Translations under genes and position numbers: made by a program | Shown: positions 1-11,762 of the stretch, piece after piece | How positions within the stretch are numbered: position 1 is the first letter of the stretch | Layout of the letters: every line of letters begins with the position of its first letter | The notes under the pieces: generated by a model | What the model was told of the DNA's origin: nothing | The model's input: the letters and a program-made list of their open reading frames with translations, nothing else | Databases searched by the model: none | Assembly: GCA_037957365.1 (NCBI GenBank) | Contig: JARHVA010000122.1 | Location: 4,912,501-4,976,500, forward strand | Source of the DNA: Torreya grandis | Lineage: Eukaryota; Streptophyta; Pinopsida; Cupressales; Taxaceae | Direction of reading: 5' to 3' | Length of the DNA stretch: 64,000 bases

Positions 1-1
1 C

Positions 2-604
2 TCTTACTCTTCTGATTATTTTACACAAGGGAATGGACAAGCTAAATCTAGCAATAAGAACTTGATAAATATTATCAAGAAGCTAGTAGATGACAATCAA
101 AAGATATGGCATAAAGCATTGGTTGATGCTCTATGGGTAGACAAAATCACACCAAAGAGGGCAATTGGTATGTATCCTTTTCAATTTTTTTATGGTATCA
201 ATGCTGAGATACCAATCACCTTAGAATTGCCAGCCTTGAAATTGGCAAAGGCAATTGAAGATTAGACTTATGAAAGTTCTCTTGATAAAAGAATCATGTG
301 CCTGACTGAGCTGGAGGAATAGAGAACCATGGTGATGGATAGAATTGCTGCTCATCAAAGTCTAGTAAAGAAACTCTTTGACCAGAAGGCCAGAAATCAT
401 GATTTCCAGATTGGGGATCAAGTCCTGATGTAGGACAAAAGGAGAGAACCAAAGGGGATGCATGGAAAGTTTGACTCCCTTTGGAGAGGCCCATTTATAA
501 TTCATCGTCACATTGGTGAAAATAAATTTCTATTAAAATATTGAGATGGCACACTCTTTTATCTGCCTCACAATGGGCAGCATCTGAAACACTTCAACTC
601 TTAA
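2..604 (+). pseudogene. Ty3/gypsy integrase C-terminal part (element A)
   Basis: The 3' end of a gypsy pol gene entering from outside the window. The first 20 codons give the end of the integrase core (FTQGNGQAKSSNKNLI); the family has NGQAESSNK there, so the catalytic Glu reads Lys. The rest of the core follows (W..AL.DALWV.KI.PK.A.G..PF.FFYG), then the C-terminal GPF/Y module (LWRGPFIIHR at about 480-512) and a typical ending (LPHNGQHLKHFN). One frame is kept to a stop at 602-604 but is broken by stops at about 263, 320, 431 and 542. Non-functional. Identification as Ty3/gypsy integrase is firm; the lineage is not determined. Confidence 0.9.
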
Positions 605-945
605 AGTGTCAGATCATTGCATCTGTATATATGTATATTTGTACAAGTTTTTATTTTTGTTTTGTTTTGTTTGTTTTCTTTTTGATGCCTTTCATTTCTG
701 GGTAGCATGACTCCATAACCCAATGGTACACATGAAGACACTGGAGATTCTGAATTCTACTCCCTTCAATTCTTTTAGCAATTGATAGAGGTTCCCCAAC
801 TAGAGCCAGCTGTTGTCCCCCAAAAATGTCACTCATTTTTGGGACAACATTTGAACTATTTTGGTCCTAGAGACCAAAATTGTCTCTCCCCTTTTCAAAA
901 TTTGTCTTAGGCATTCAAATTCCTCATTTTTCAAGCTTTTTAGAA

Positions 946-1130
946 TCTACAGACTCTGCAAGATTAAATATATGGACTCTGTAGGCTTAAATCTATAGAC
1001 TTTACAGGCTTAAATATATAGACTCTATAAGCTTGAATCTATAGACTCAACAAGAAGAAAAATCTACGAAATCTATAGGATTGAATCTACAGACTCAACA
1101 GGAAGATAAATCTACAAATTCTACAAGCCA
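946..1130 (+). repeat. degenerate ~30-bp tandem repeat (TCTATAGACTC unit)
   Basis: Five to six units of the form aatctatagactctacaggctta can be read in tandem (for example at 972, 1002 and 1034), then two units ending in cagactcaacaggaag. Period about 28-32 bp with indels. Non-coding, in the 3' UTR of element A. Confidence 0.7.
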
Positions 1131-1189
1131 GTTCATTTTTATAGGTTCAAAGGCTTCCATAGGTGGGTTCAATCAAAAGAATCAGTTTC

Positions 1190-1625
1190 TAACACTTGGT
1201 TATTTTTAGGATTGGTTCAGTGCCTTGGTTCAAACAAAAATCTCCATCAGTAAGCATTAGCAGCAGGTTCAATGCATTAGGTTCAATGGTTGGTTCAAAC
1301 ACATGGTTCAATAGTTAGTTCATCTGCTTGGTTTAAAGGTGGGTTCAATCAATTAAACCATTGGCTTGAACCATTTTGATTCAAAGCTTGGTTCATTGGC
1401 TTGGTTCAACGTTTGGTTAATCCAAGTGGTTCATTACCTTGGTTCAATGGTTGGTTCCTTGCTTCGGATCAATGAAATGAACCATTGGCTTGAACCATTT
1501 TGGCTCCAATCCTTGGTTTAATGAAATGGTTCAATGAAGAGGTTCAACGAAGTGGTTCAACCAAGTGGTTCAGCAGCTTAGTTTAACCAAGCAGTTCACT
1601 GTGATGGTTCAAAGAAGCAGTTTAA
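1190..1625 (+). repeat. GGTTCAA-motif cluster
   Basis: The heptamer GGTTCAA or a close variant (GGTTCAT, GGTTTAA, TTGAACC) occurs more than twenty times in about 430 bp at irregular 10-25-bp spacing, often as tggttcaatggttggttcaa. It lies in the 3' UTR of element A and has no open frame. GGTTCAA resembles the core of a Pol III B box (GGTTCAANNCC), but no A box or tRNA fold was seen. Confidence 0.75.
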
Positions 1626-1777
1626 AATGCAAAATTTCAAAGAGCCTCCCAAAGGACAAGTGCTTTTACGGAGGGCACTTGGTCAACAGAATTACCCTTT
1701 AAAAGGGTCATTTTCAAAAAAGGCCAAAAAGGTAATTCTTTCAGATTTCAAAAAAGACTAAGGCAAATAAAGGCATA

Positions 1778-1990
1778 AATTCCTTCAGACTTTTTGTCTG
1801 AAGGAATTCCTTTGGACTAAAAGTCTGAAGGAATTTAGGAAAGCAGCTGCGGGTAAAAAGCCTAAAGAAATTTATAACTAAACAAAGGCAAAGTCATTGA
1901 ACATTCTACATACTTTTTATTCGTGGTAATTTTTTGTAGACTTTTTGTTTGCAAGAAATTTCCACGGACTTTTTGTCTGCAGGAATTTGC
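1778..1990. repeat. hairpin-forming repeat units (GACTTTTTGTCTGAAGGAATT)
   Basis: A perfect inverted repeat aattccttcagac / gtctgaaggaatt (1778-1790 and 1796-1808) with a 5-T loop. Further diverged copies of the right arm lie at about 1815-1836, 1939-1961 and 1967-1990. Part of the element A 3' UTR; function unknown. Confidence 0.7.
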
Positions 1991-2047
1991 CCACAGAGAA
2001 AGCTCGGGGAAAATACCCATAGGAATTGTTCACAGGAAAGCCTGATG

Positions 2048-2300
2048 AATAGTCCACTAAAGAAAAGGCCACCGATGGACCTCGAAGGGTAGATGCCCTT
2101 GTGGGGGACTCTCGACTACCAAATTAAAGGATACTTCCCTGAAGCTGAAGGATCACCTTTCCTTCGAGAAGACATGAAACAAGAAATTTGAAGGAAGAAC
2201 TCTAGTGACCCGCCAGAATAAAGAAGCTTGAAGGCCATCTGAAGATCAACCCAAAGGGTAGATACCCTTGCAGGGGGCTCTTCCCAACCCAAAGCAGGTC
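2048..2300 (+). repeat. 253-bp direct repeat, left copy
   Basis: Starts aatagtccactaaag and ends cccaaagcaggtc. It matches 6552-6804 closely over its whole length, so the same segment flanks copia element B on both sides. The left copy runs directly into a tRNA-Met primer-site complement (2301-2311) and then the LTR, not into a target-site duplication. Confidence 0.85.
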
Positions 2301-2311
2301 TGATACCACTT

Positions 2312-3355
2312 TGACAGAATTAGGAGCATAATTGATTAACTTTGTATAAGCAATTAAACACATAATTTAACTAGAAGTAATAAGTAACTAGAAATCAAAA
2401 ATAGCACAGAATATGAGAGACAATACCCAATTGTATTAATACTCTTCCAAAAGAAAATAAAATGAAGAAGTGCCACACTCTTCTTCCCACACCTCTAGGG
2501 CATACAATAATCTCCCTCAAGAGTTCTCTCTCTCAATTATGGTCACAAAAAACAACTCAAACATAGAGTTGTTGTTCACCTCCACCAGTCAGTAATAATA
2601 CTGCCAGTACCACTAGTTAGTAACAATACTGCTAGTCCACCAAGTACTCAATGTACTCCAAGTCTGAGTTCACCATGTATTCTAAGTAGATCTCACCTGA
2701 TCTTACTACCCGTTGTGTTGTTGATCTCCTTGATCTTGCTGCCACCTGCAGATCAACCTGGTTTTGCACACCTGCAAACCTAGATCTCTCTCACACACAC
2801 ACACACACCTATAGATCAACTGACCTTACTTACCATGTAGATCTCACTTGATCTTGCTATACCACAGATCAACCTAGCCTTGCACACCTATTGACCGAGA
2901 TCTTACACACCCAAAAGAACCCTTGTCTTTGCCTCACCAAGTCCTTATGATTCTCCCTTGGATAGAACCCTTCTGATTCTACAGAAGCCTTCTGGTTCTA
3001 CCACTTTACAATACAGCCCATGGGTCTCTTAAATAGATCCCATACAAATAATAATTAGACTTATAATTACAATAATTAGAACCACAGTGCCAAGACTAAA
3101 ATTAGTCTTTTACATGCAAACTAAATGTCCATCTAAAATTAGACCAGTTTCAGAGATGCATGCAAATGCATGCACATACAAGCTGCCGACGTCGGTTCCT
3201 GTCTGATCGATGTCGACTGACCCATAGCTGACATCGATTACTATGAACACTGAAGATGACCAACATCAATTGATCAGACTGATGTCAGTTGCCTACAACT
3301 CAGCAACCTCCTCCTATTTGCATCTTGGTGAAGCTTTTAGCTCCACAACCTAACA
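2312..3355 (-). repeat. LTR of copia B (3' LTR in element orientation)
   Basis: A 1044-bp copy matching 5500-6551. It contains a CA microsatellite near 2795 and a palindromic GACGTC-type motif array at about 3184-3292. Unusually, a primer-site complement (tgataccactt, 2301-2311) lies outside this LTR, a position normally expected only beside the 5' LTR. Confidence 0.88.
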
Positions 3356-3370
3356 ATCTCCCACTTGGAG
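3356..3370 (-). promoter_or_regulatory. polypurine tract of copia B
   Basis: On the minus strand it reads CTCCAAGTGGGAGAT directly before the LTR start TTGTTAGG. This is the classic copia plus-strand priming sequence. It fixes the element orientation and the LTR edge. Confidence 0.85.
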
Positions 3371-3429
3371 ATAAATAGTTGCACCTGTACCTATACCTGT
3401 ACATCATCTAATTTGTTTCTTAGCTTGTA

Positions 3430-4112
3430 TCTCTCTTCAAGTTCAATCTTGAAGACCAACCACCACACATCTTGTGGTGCAATGCCTATCATCTAAGTCC
3501 CCTGCTGCATCCAAATCTACATACCCATGTAGAGAAGTCCCTAACCCTGCATAGCATGTATACCTATCGCTGGTCCCTCTCAAATACCTGAGAACCCACT
3601 GAACTGATTTCTAGTGCTTCTTTCCTAGATTGGCTACAAACTTGCTGACAACACCCATTGCTCGAGCAACAATAGGTCTAGTACACATGTACTCAACCTC
3701 ATCATGTGAATTGGGACACTATTCTATGAACTATCCAACCATCAATGTGCTAATCAGTTCTGCATCCTGCATCTTGAACCTCGCCACTACCTTATTCACA
3801 CAATCCTCTAGAGACAAAATCAACCTGTCATCTTCCATGTCTCTAGAAAAACTCATGCCAAAGAATTTCCTTCCTCCTAAATCCTTCCTTGAACACCTCT
3901 GAGCTACCTTTACCTTTAGCTCAGAAAAACCCTGCATGTGTGACCCTGCAATAAGCATACACACTACATACAGTAACAAGATAATGTTGCAATCATTATC
4001 CAACCTGGTAAAGTAAACACAATGGTTACATTGACATTGACTAAAGCCATGCTTTTTCATACACTTCTCAAACCTGTACCACTGTCCTGGAGCTTCCTCA
4101 AGACTATATGAC
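3430..4112 (-). pseudogene. copia reverse transcriptase C-terminus and RNase H remnant (element B)
   Basis: The minus strand gives the RT end: EEAPGQWYRFEKCMKKHGF, then CNHCVYF, then LLLYVVCMLIAG where the family has LLYVDDMLIAG. Both catalytic Asp residues of YVDD are lost. It continues with KDLGGRKFFGM and, in a second frame, the RT-RNase H connection (VQWVLRYLRGTSDR) and the start of RNase H (GYVDLDAAGDLDDR). The longest uninterrupted piece is 109 codons (4060-3731). The upstream half of RT and the integrase are gone. Confidence 0.88.
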
Positions 4113-4424
4113 CTGTCCTTCTATCTCATGTGTCCATTCTCTCTCTTCTTTAGCCAAGGAATCCATTCGTCTTTTAGTGCTTTTGTTCTGGCTAGCAACT
4201 CTACCAAATCTCCCATTTGGTTCTCATCCAAGGAATCAAATTCCTCATTCATGCCATGCTCCCACTGTTTCCTGGATCCTACCTACTCTGTAGTGAGCAA
4301 CAAGTATAAAGAAGGGGAATAATGAATTTGAGGCTTACTTACCCTTTCAATCCTCCATATGGGCATTTGAGACTCCTTGACAGCTTGTTGTCCACCCAAA
4401 ATCCATTCCCTAGTCAACCCTGGT

Positions 4425-4622
4425 CTACACCCGATCGATGTCGAATCCTCCTGATCACCAACACTGGTTCCCTGACCAACATTGATGTCCACCTAGTCAC
4501 CAACACCAGTTCCCTAACCGATGTTGGTCGCCACCTGCCTGACACCACCGACTCTGGTCTACACATGATTGACATCGGTACCTACCTATTTGACGTCAGT
4601 TCTACCTTACCAATGCCGGTAA
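4425..4622. repeat. palindromic GACGTC/GATGTC motif array inside copia B
   Basis: About ten copies of a 10-12-bp palindrome-like motif occur in 200 bp, including accgatgttggt (4517-4528), tgacatcggt (4570-4579) and tgacgtcagt (4591-4600), with 8-15-bp linkers. It replaces the expected integrase and N-terminal RT region. The same motif family occurs in this element's LTRs and in gypsy element G. Confidence 0.7.
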
Positions 4623-4666
4623 TTGTGTTTTCCTATGAGTGATAACTTTTTACCCACGAGCTCACC

Positions 4667-5250
4667 TTAGATCAAAACCCTATCCAAACTGCCCTGCTCA
4701 GAGTTATTCAGCCCACTCAGATGCTCTCTGTCCATCATCTCCTCCATGAAAACCAAGGCTTTCCAGTTTTTAAGTTTGTCAAAGACATTTGACTTCCTCT
4801 TAATAACATGCATCCCCTTCTTACTCATGTGACCAAGCCTACAAAGCCATATCTTTGCAACAAAATGAGAATCAATAATACAAGTAGGTAGATAAAGAGT
4901 ACCTACTTTCTTACCACATGCTAATTCACGTGCATCCGTTGTGAGAGTTACTGTGCATCTCTCATCACCCAACTTTCCTAAAGCAATTAGACTCCTCTTC
5001 AAGACTGGGACTTGCATGACATCCATCAACACCCATGTGTTGGCTGTCTACAATTTCAGCCGCACTTCCCCTTTGCCAAAAATTTAACAAGGCTCACCAA
5101 CCCCTAAATAAATCTTTCCAAAGTCTCCAAGGACATTAACATGGAAAAATACTCTATTTCAAGCTACATGGAAAGAGGCAAAAAATCTATAAACCAAGAT
5201 TCTACTTTATTCAAGGAACATACAAGAGCATCTTGTGTAACAATACCTGT
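4667..5250 (-). pseudogene. copia protease end and GAG-pre-integrase domain (element B)
   Basis: The 121-codon piece 5032-4667 carries VLMDVMQVPVLKRSLIALGKL (the copia 'DV..VP.LKRNLISLG' block), the ELACGKKVGTLYL block and LCRLGHMSKKGM, the pre-integrase motif usually written WHRRLGHMSEKGM. Upstream on the minus strand to about 5250 the protease-side text DFGKIYLG.GEPC..FGKG can be read across stops. Decayed and non-functional. Confidence 0.85.
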
Positions 5251-5485
5251 AACATCTACTTCTTCATTTCCTTCATGCTGATCTTCTACCAACCAACAAT
5301 CTTTCTTTACCTGCTCTTTCTTTTCATAATTCTATAATTGAGAATTCTTTCTATTGAGTTCCTCCATTCTTAGTGTACTTTCTTCTACCATTGCTATACT
5401 GCCACTTAATCAAAAACCTCTGAGAGTGACCTGTAATCAAACACAAACCTGCTCCGAACTAGGCTCTTTGAACCTACAACCTTAG

Positions 5486-5499
5486 CTCTGATACCACTT
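5486..5499 (-). promoter_or_regulatory. primer-binding site of copia B (tRNA-iMet type)
   Basis: The minus strand reads AAGTGGTATCAGAGC immediately inside the right LTR. This is the common plant copia site complementary to the 3' end of initiator tRNA-Met. It marks 5500-6551 as the 5' LTR in element orientation. Confidence 0.88.
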
Positions 5500-6551
5500 T
5501 GTTAGGATTAGGACCACAATTTGTTACCTTGTATAAGCAACTAAACACAAAATTTAACTAGAAGTAACAAGTAACTAGAAATTAGAAACAACACAAAATT
5601 TAAGAGATAATACCCAATTGTATTCAACTCATCTACAAAGAAATTACAATAAAGAAGTCACACTCTTCTTCCCACACCTCTAGGGTGTACAATAATTTCC
5701 CTCAAGAGTTCTCTCTCTCAATTACGGTCACAACAAATAACTAAAACATAGAGTTGTTGTTCACCTCCACCAGTCAGTAACAATACTGCTAGTCCACCAG
5801 TCAGTAATAATACTGCCAGTCTACCAGTAAGTGATAATCAACTCAACTATTGTTGCCTACTTCTAGTCTACCAAGTACTCCACATACTATAAGTTTGAGT
5901 ACACCACATACTCCAAGTAGATCTCACTTGATCTTGATACCTATTGTGTTGTTGATCTCTCTGATCTTGCACACCTGCTGATCAACCTAGTTTTGCACAC
6001 ATGCAAACCTAGATCTCGCACACACACACACACCTGCAGATCAATCGACCTTACTTACCATGTAGATATAACCTGATCTTGTTATACCATAGATCAACCT
6101 AGCCTTGCACACCTACCGACCGAGATCTTACACACCTAAAAGAACCCTTGTCCTTGCCTCACCAAGTCCTTATGATTTTCCCTTGGATAATACCCTTCTG
6201 ATTCTACAGAAGCCTTATGGTTCTACCACTTTACAATACAGCCCATGGGTCTCTTAAATATATCCCATATAAATAATAATTAGACTTCTAATTAAAATAA
6301 TTAGAACCATAGCTCTAAGACTAAAATTAGTCTTTTACATGCAAAATAACTGTCCATCTAAAATTAGACCAGTTTCAGAGATGCATGCACACACAAGCTA
6401 CCGATGTCGATTCCTGTCTGACTGATGTCGGCTGACCCATAATTGACGTCAGTTATTATGAACATTGAAGATGACTAATTTTAGTTGCCTGCAACTCAGT
6501 AACCTCCTCTTGTTTGCATCTTAGTGAAGCTTTTAGCTCCACAACCTAACA
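5500..6551 (-). repeat. LTR of copia B (5' LTR in element orientation)
   Basis: A 1052-bp copy of 2312-3355, plus-strand ends TGTTAGG...CCTAACA. It carries the same CA microsatellite (about 6020) and palindromic motif array (6401-6452). Aligned motif positions differ from the left LTR mainly at CpG sites, for example tgacgtca (6444-6451) opposite tgacatcg (3229-3236). Confidence 0.9.
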
Positions 6552-6804
6552 AATAGTCCACTAAAGAAAAGGCCGCCGAAGGACCCTAAAGCATAGTTGC
6601 CCTTGTGGGGGACTCTCAACTACCAAATTAAAGGATACTTCCCTGAAGCTGAAGGATCACCTTCCCTTCAGGAAGACATGAAACAAGAAATCTAAAGGAA
6701 GAACTCTAGTGACCCGCCAGAATAAAGAAGCCCAAAGGCCATTTGAAGATCAACCCAAAGGGTAGATACCCTGGCAGGGGGCTCTTCCCAACCCAAAGCA
6801 AGTC
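6552..6804 (+). repeat. 253-bp direct repeat, right copy
   Basis: The second copy of 2048-2300, starting directly at the end of the right copia LTR and continuing into element A 3' UTR sequence. The pair could be an old tandem repeat in A into which B jumped, or a product of ectopic recombination. Confidence 0.85.
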
Positions 6805-7035
6805 ATTTCTTAAGGCCCAAAAGGGAAAGTTCAATCTGAGAAAGTGCCAAATAGAAAATCCAAAGAAGGATCAAGGGGTGACGTGCTCGAAGATGTCAAA
6901 TTCAAGACAATGAACTAGTCGTTGATCCTTTAAATCTACAAACCTGAATGCATTCACAGGCTTTAAGGTCAAGGCCATCAAAAAGAGACTAAAGGAAAGA
7001 ATAGCCAATTGAATCTAGGACCTAATTAAATTAAC
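6805..7035 (+). other. 3' untranslated region of gypsy element A (second part)
   Basis: Non-coding sequence between the right 253-bp repeat and the polypurine tract. No open frame or clear repeat was seen. Confidence 0.5.
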
Positions 7036-7840
7036 TAAAAAAGGAGGAATGATGAGGAAGGATTAGATCCCCAGGTGGACATTGAAAGATTTGAACTTTC
7101 AATAGCGTGACTTGTTTCTCTGCATTGAGAAAAGTAAATGGGTAGAAGCTCCTAAATTCTAGCCTATCTTCCTAATAGTTTTCAATGCAATATGATGTGT
7201 TACTGTTCTCGAGTCCTTCTTGAAGTGGCTATATAAGGGACTCTCTTTTATTGTAAATAGATCTCTTTTTGACAATCAGAATGAAACTCTGCCCAAATTG
7301 AAAGACACTTCTGAGACTTTGAGCTTAGTTCGTTTATCATAATTTGTTATTGGAATAAGAAAGCAAGTGGTTTTTCAGACTTTGTGCTATAATATCTTTG
7401 TTATTGAGGAAAATTTTCTTATGTCTTTTTATTCAATATATCTTCTGTTCCTTTAATTCAACAAGCAAAATTAGTGACATCAGTCAAGCAGGTGTCCTGA
7501 AGATTCAACTGTGGAGATACTTTGTGCCCCCATCATTGCCTTTAGTGCGTTTTCTTTTCATTTCTGTGTAAAGGATCTTGGGGTGACTTTGTTCCCTCAT
7601 TGTCCTTCATATCTTACTCTTGAGTAATTCAGGCGTAGACTTTGTGCTACATCTCAATTTGTTGGTTATTACATCCTTTGTTACATTTTTTTGTTACTAC
7701 CTAGATTATTCTTGTGGCTTGTTGAATAGTACTTTTGAAAGAAGAGGAGTGCTTTCTATCATTTTCCTTGAGTTTCTCCTTTGATCCGTGCACATCATCT
7801 TTGAAGAAAGAGAGATGGATGGTTTGTCTACCCTTGAGTA
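7036..7840 (+). repeat. polypurine tract and 3' LTR of gypsy element A
   Basis: A polypurine tract ctaaaaaaggaggaa (7035-7049) is followed by a TG start (tgatgaggaagg, 7050). About 180 bp in is a good TATA box (ctatataaggga, 7229-7240), then a T-rich leader, as expected for U3-R of a plant LTR. Several 'gactttgtgct/gactttgttcc' repeats lie at 7380-7660. The right end is uncertain because the 5' LTR lies outside the window; it may stop before or within the (TA)n tract. Confidence 0.65.
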
Positions 7841-7845
7841 TTATT

Positions 7846-10866
<3,021 letters not shown>

Positions 10867-11057
10867 TTATATTTGGTATTATGTAGTGGAAAAGTTATGA
10901 TCTGATCCATAATTATTATCAATATTTTGAGCCACCTCTTAGGCTCATCATCATTAAGTATCATTATTATCCTTCGCATGAGTGTAAGAGGTGGTTTAAA
11001 ATGTCAACAATAGTTATAGATCATATCATAGCTTCTCCATTACATGATGTCAATTAT
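10867..11057. repeat. imperfect inverted repeat (fold-back / MITE-like)
   Basis: The left arm about 10871-10947 (…atgtagtggaaaagttatgat…gagccacctcttaggctcat) is the imperfect reverse complement of the right arm about 10978-11057 (atgagtgtaagaggtgg…atcatagcttctccattacatgat). The loop is about 30 nt. Roughly four of five positions pair. Weaker complementarity may extend outward to about 10790 and 11130. It could be a small non-autonomous DNA transposon or a hairpin-RNA locus; no target-site duplication was established. Confidence 0.75.
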
Positions 11058-11584
11058 ATTCACTACAAATTCTAAACTAATAATTTAAAACTAGTTATTT
11101 TATTTTATTAAAATACTTGTGACCAAAACAAAGGCAAAATATTTTTTTAAGTTGAAATACAAATCCAAACACTAATATAATGCATAAAATATAATGTTAG
11201 GCTATAAATTCAATATCCAAGTAATCTCAACATAGATAAAACATATCCAATCATGACTAAATGTAAAATTGTATTACCCAAGTTAAAGGGAAAAAGCAAT
11301 AATTTTTTTTGTTTAAAACATGAACATAATAAAAAAAAGGTCATGTTGCAGCATAAGTACCTACCTTTTTTGGGAGTATTTTTGTGGTTGCATGAGTTTC
11401 TTTTGAATAGTTTATTTTTAAATGTAATTTTATATGCAATTGCAGTTATCTTATGAGTGCATTATATTTATTCATTTTATTTATATGTTTTTGTTTTTGT
11501 TTTAGGTGCATGTGACTTGTTTCTTTGTAATATAATTTTTTATTTATGTAATTTCCTATTTGATGGCAAGAAAGGAGAGAAAGT

Positions 11585-11762
11585 ATAAAACCAAAGTATA
11601 ATGGAAACAAAGTAGTTGTATTTCATAATGTGTAAATGTATCTTCAAAATCACATGTTTGTGAAAATTTATTATAAAACCATAATATAATGCAAATAAAT
11701 TAGTTGTATTTCATTATTTATAAAAGTATCTTCAAAATCACGTGTTTTTAAAAATTTAAAAG
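11585..11762. repeat. 88-bp tandem duplication
   Basis: Two adjacent diverged copies start at ataaaacc (11585 and 11673) and share ttagttgtatttcat and tatcttcaaaatcac blocks at the same offset. No coding content. Confidence 0.8.

Larger units (their letters stand above)
605..2047 (+). other. 3' untranslated region of gypsy element A (first part)
   Basis: A non-coding stretch between the integrase stop and the copia insertion. It consists mostly of short degenerate repeats, listed separately: 30-bp units at 946-1130, GGTTCAA units at 1190-1625 and hairpin units at 1778-1990. It continues after the inserted copia element as 6805-7035 and ends at a polypurine tract. Repeat-rich 3' UTRs are known for several plant gypsy lineages. 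Confidence 0.6.
2312..6551 (-). mobile_element. Ty1/copia LTR retrotransposon B, decayed, inserted in element A
   Basis: Two similar LTRs (2312-3355 and 5500-6551) in direct orientation enclose a 2.1-kb interior. Orientation is minus. The primer-binding site complement lies left of the right LTR and the polypurine tract right of the left LTR, and pol fragments read on the minus strand. Protease/pre-integrase and RT-RNase H pieces survive; integrase and most of RT are missing, and that stretch carries a palindromic motif array. The LTRs end in the usual TGTTAG...CTAACA form, with the distal left end changed to TGACAG. No target-site duplication is visible because the same 253-bp repeat lies on both sides. 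Confidence 0.88.

Noticed and set aside
3630..3902. 90-codon plus-strand frame
   Set aside because: Lies opposite the copia B RT/RNase H frame, which has clear homology on the minus strand; this is its shadow.
4322..4642. 106-codon plus-strand frame over the palindromic array
   Set aside because: Protein is a by-product of the repeated motif (T-D-I-G-type words), with no homology or start context.
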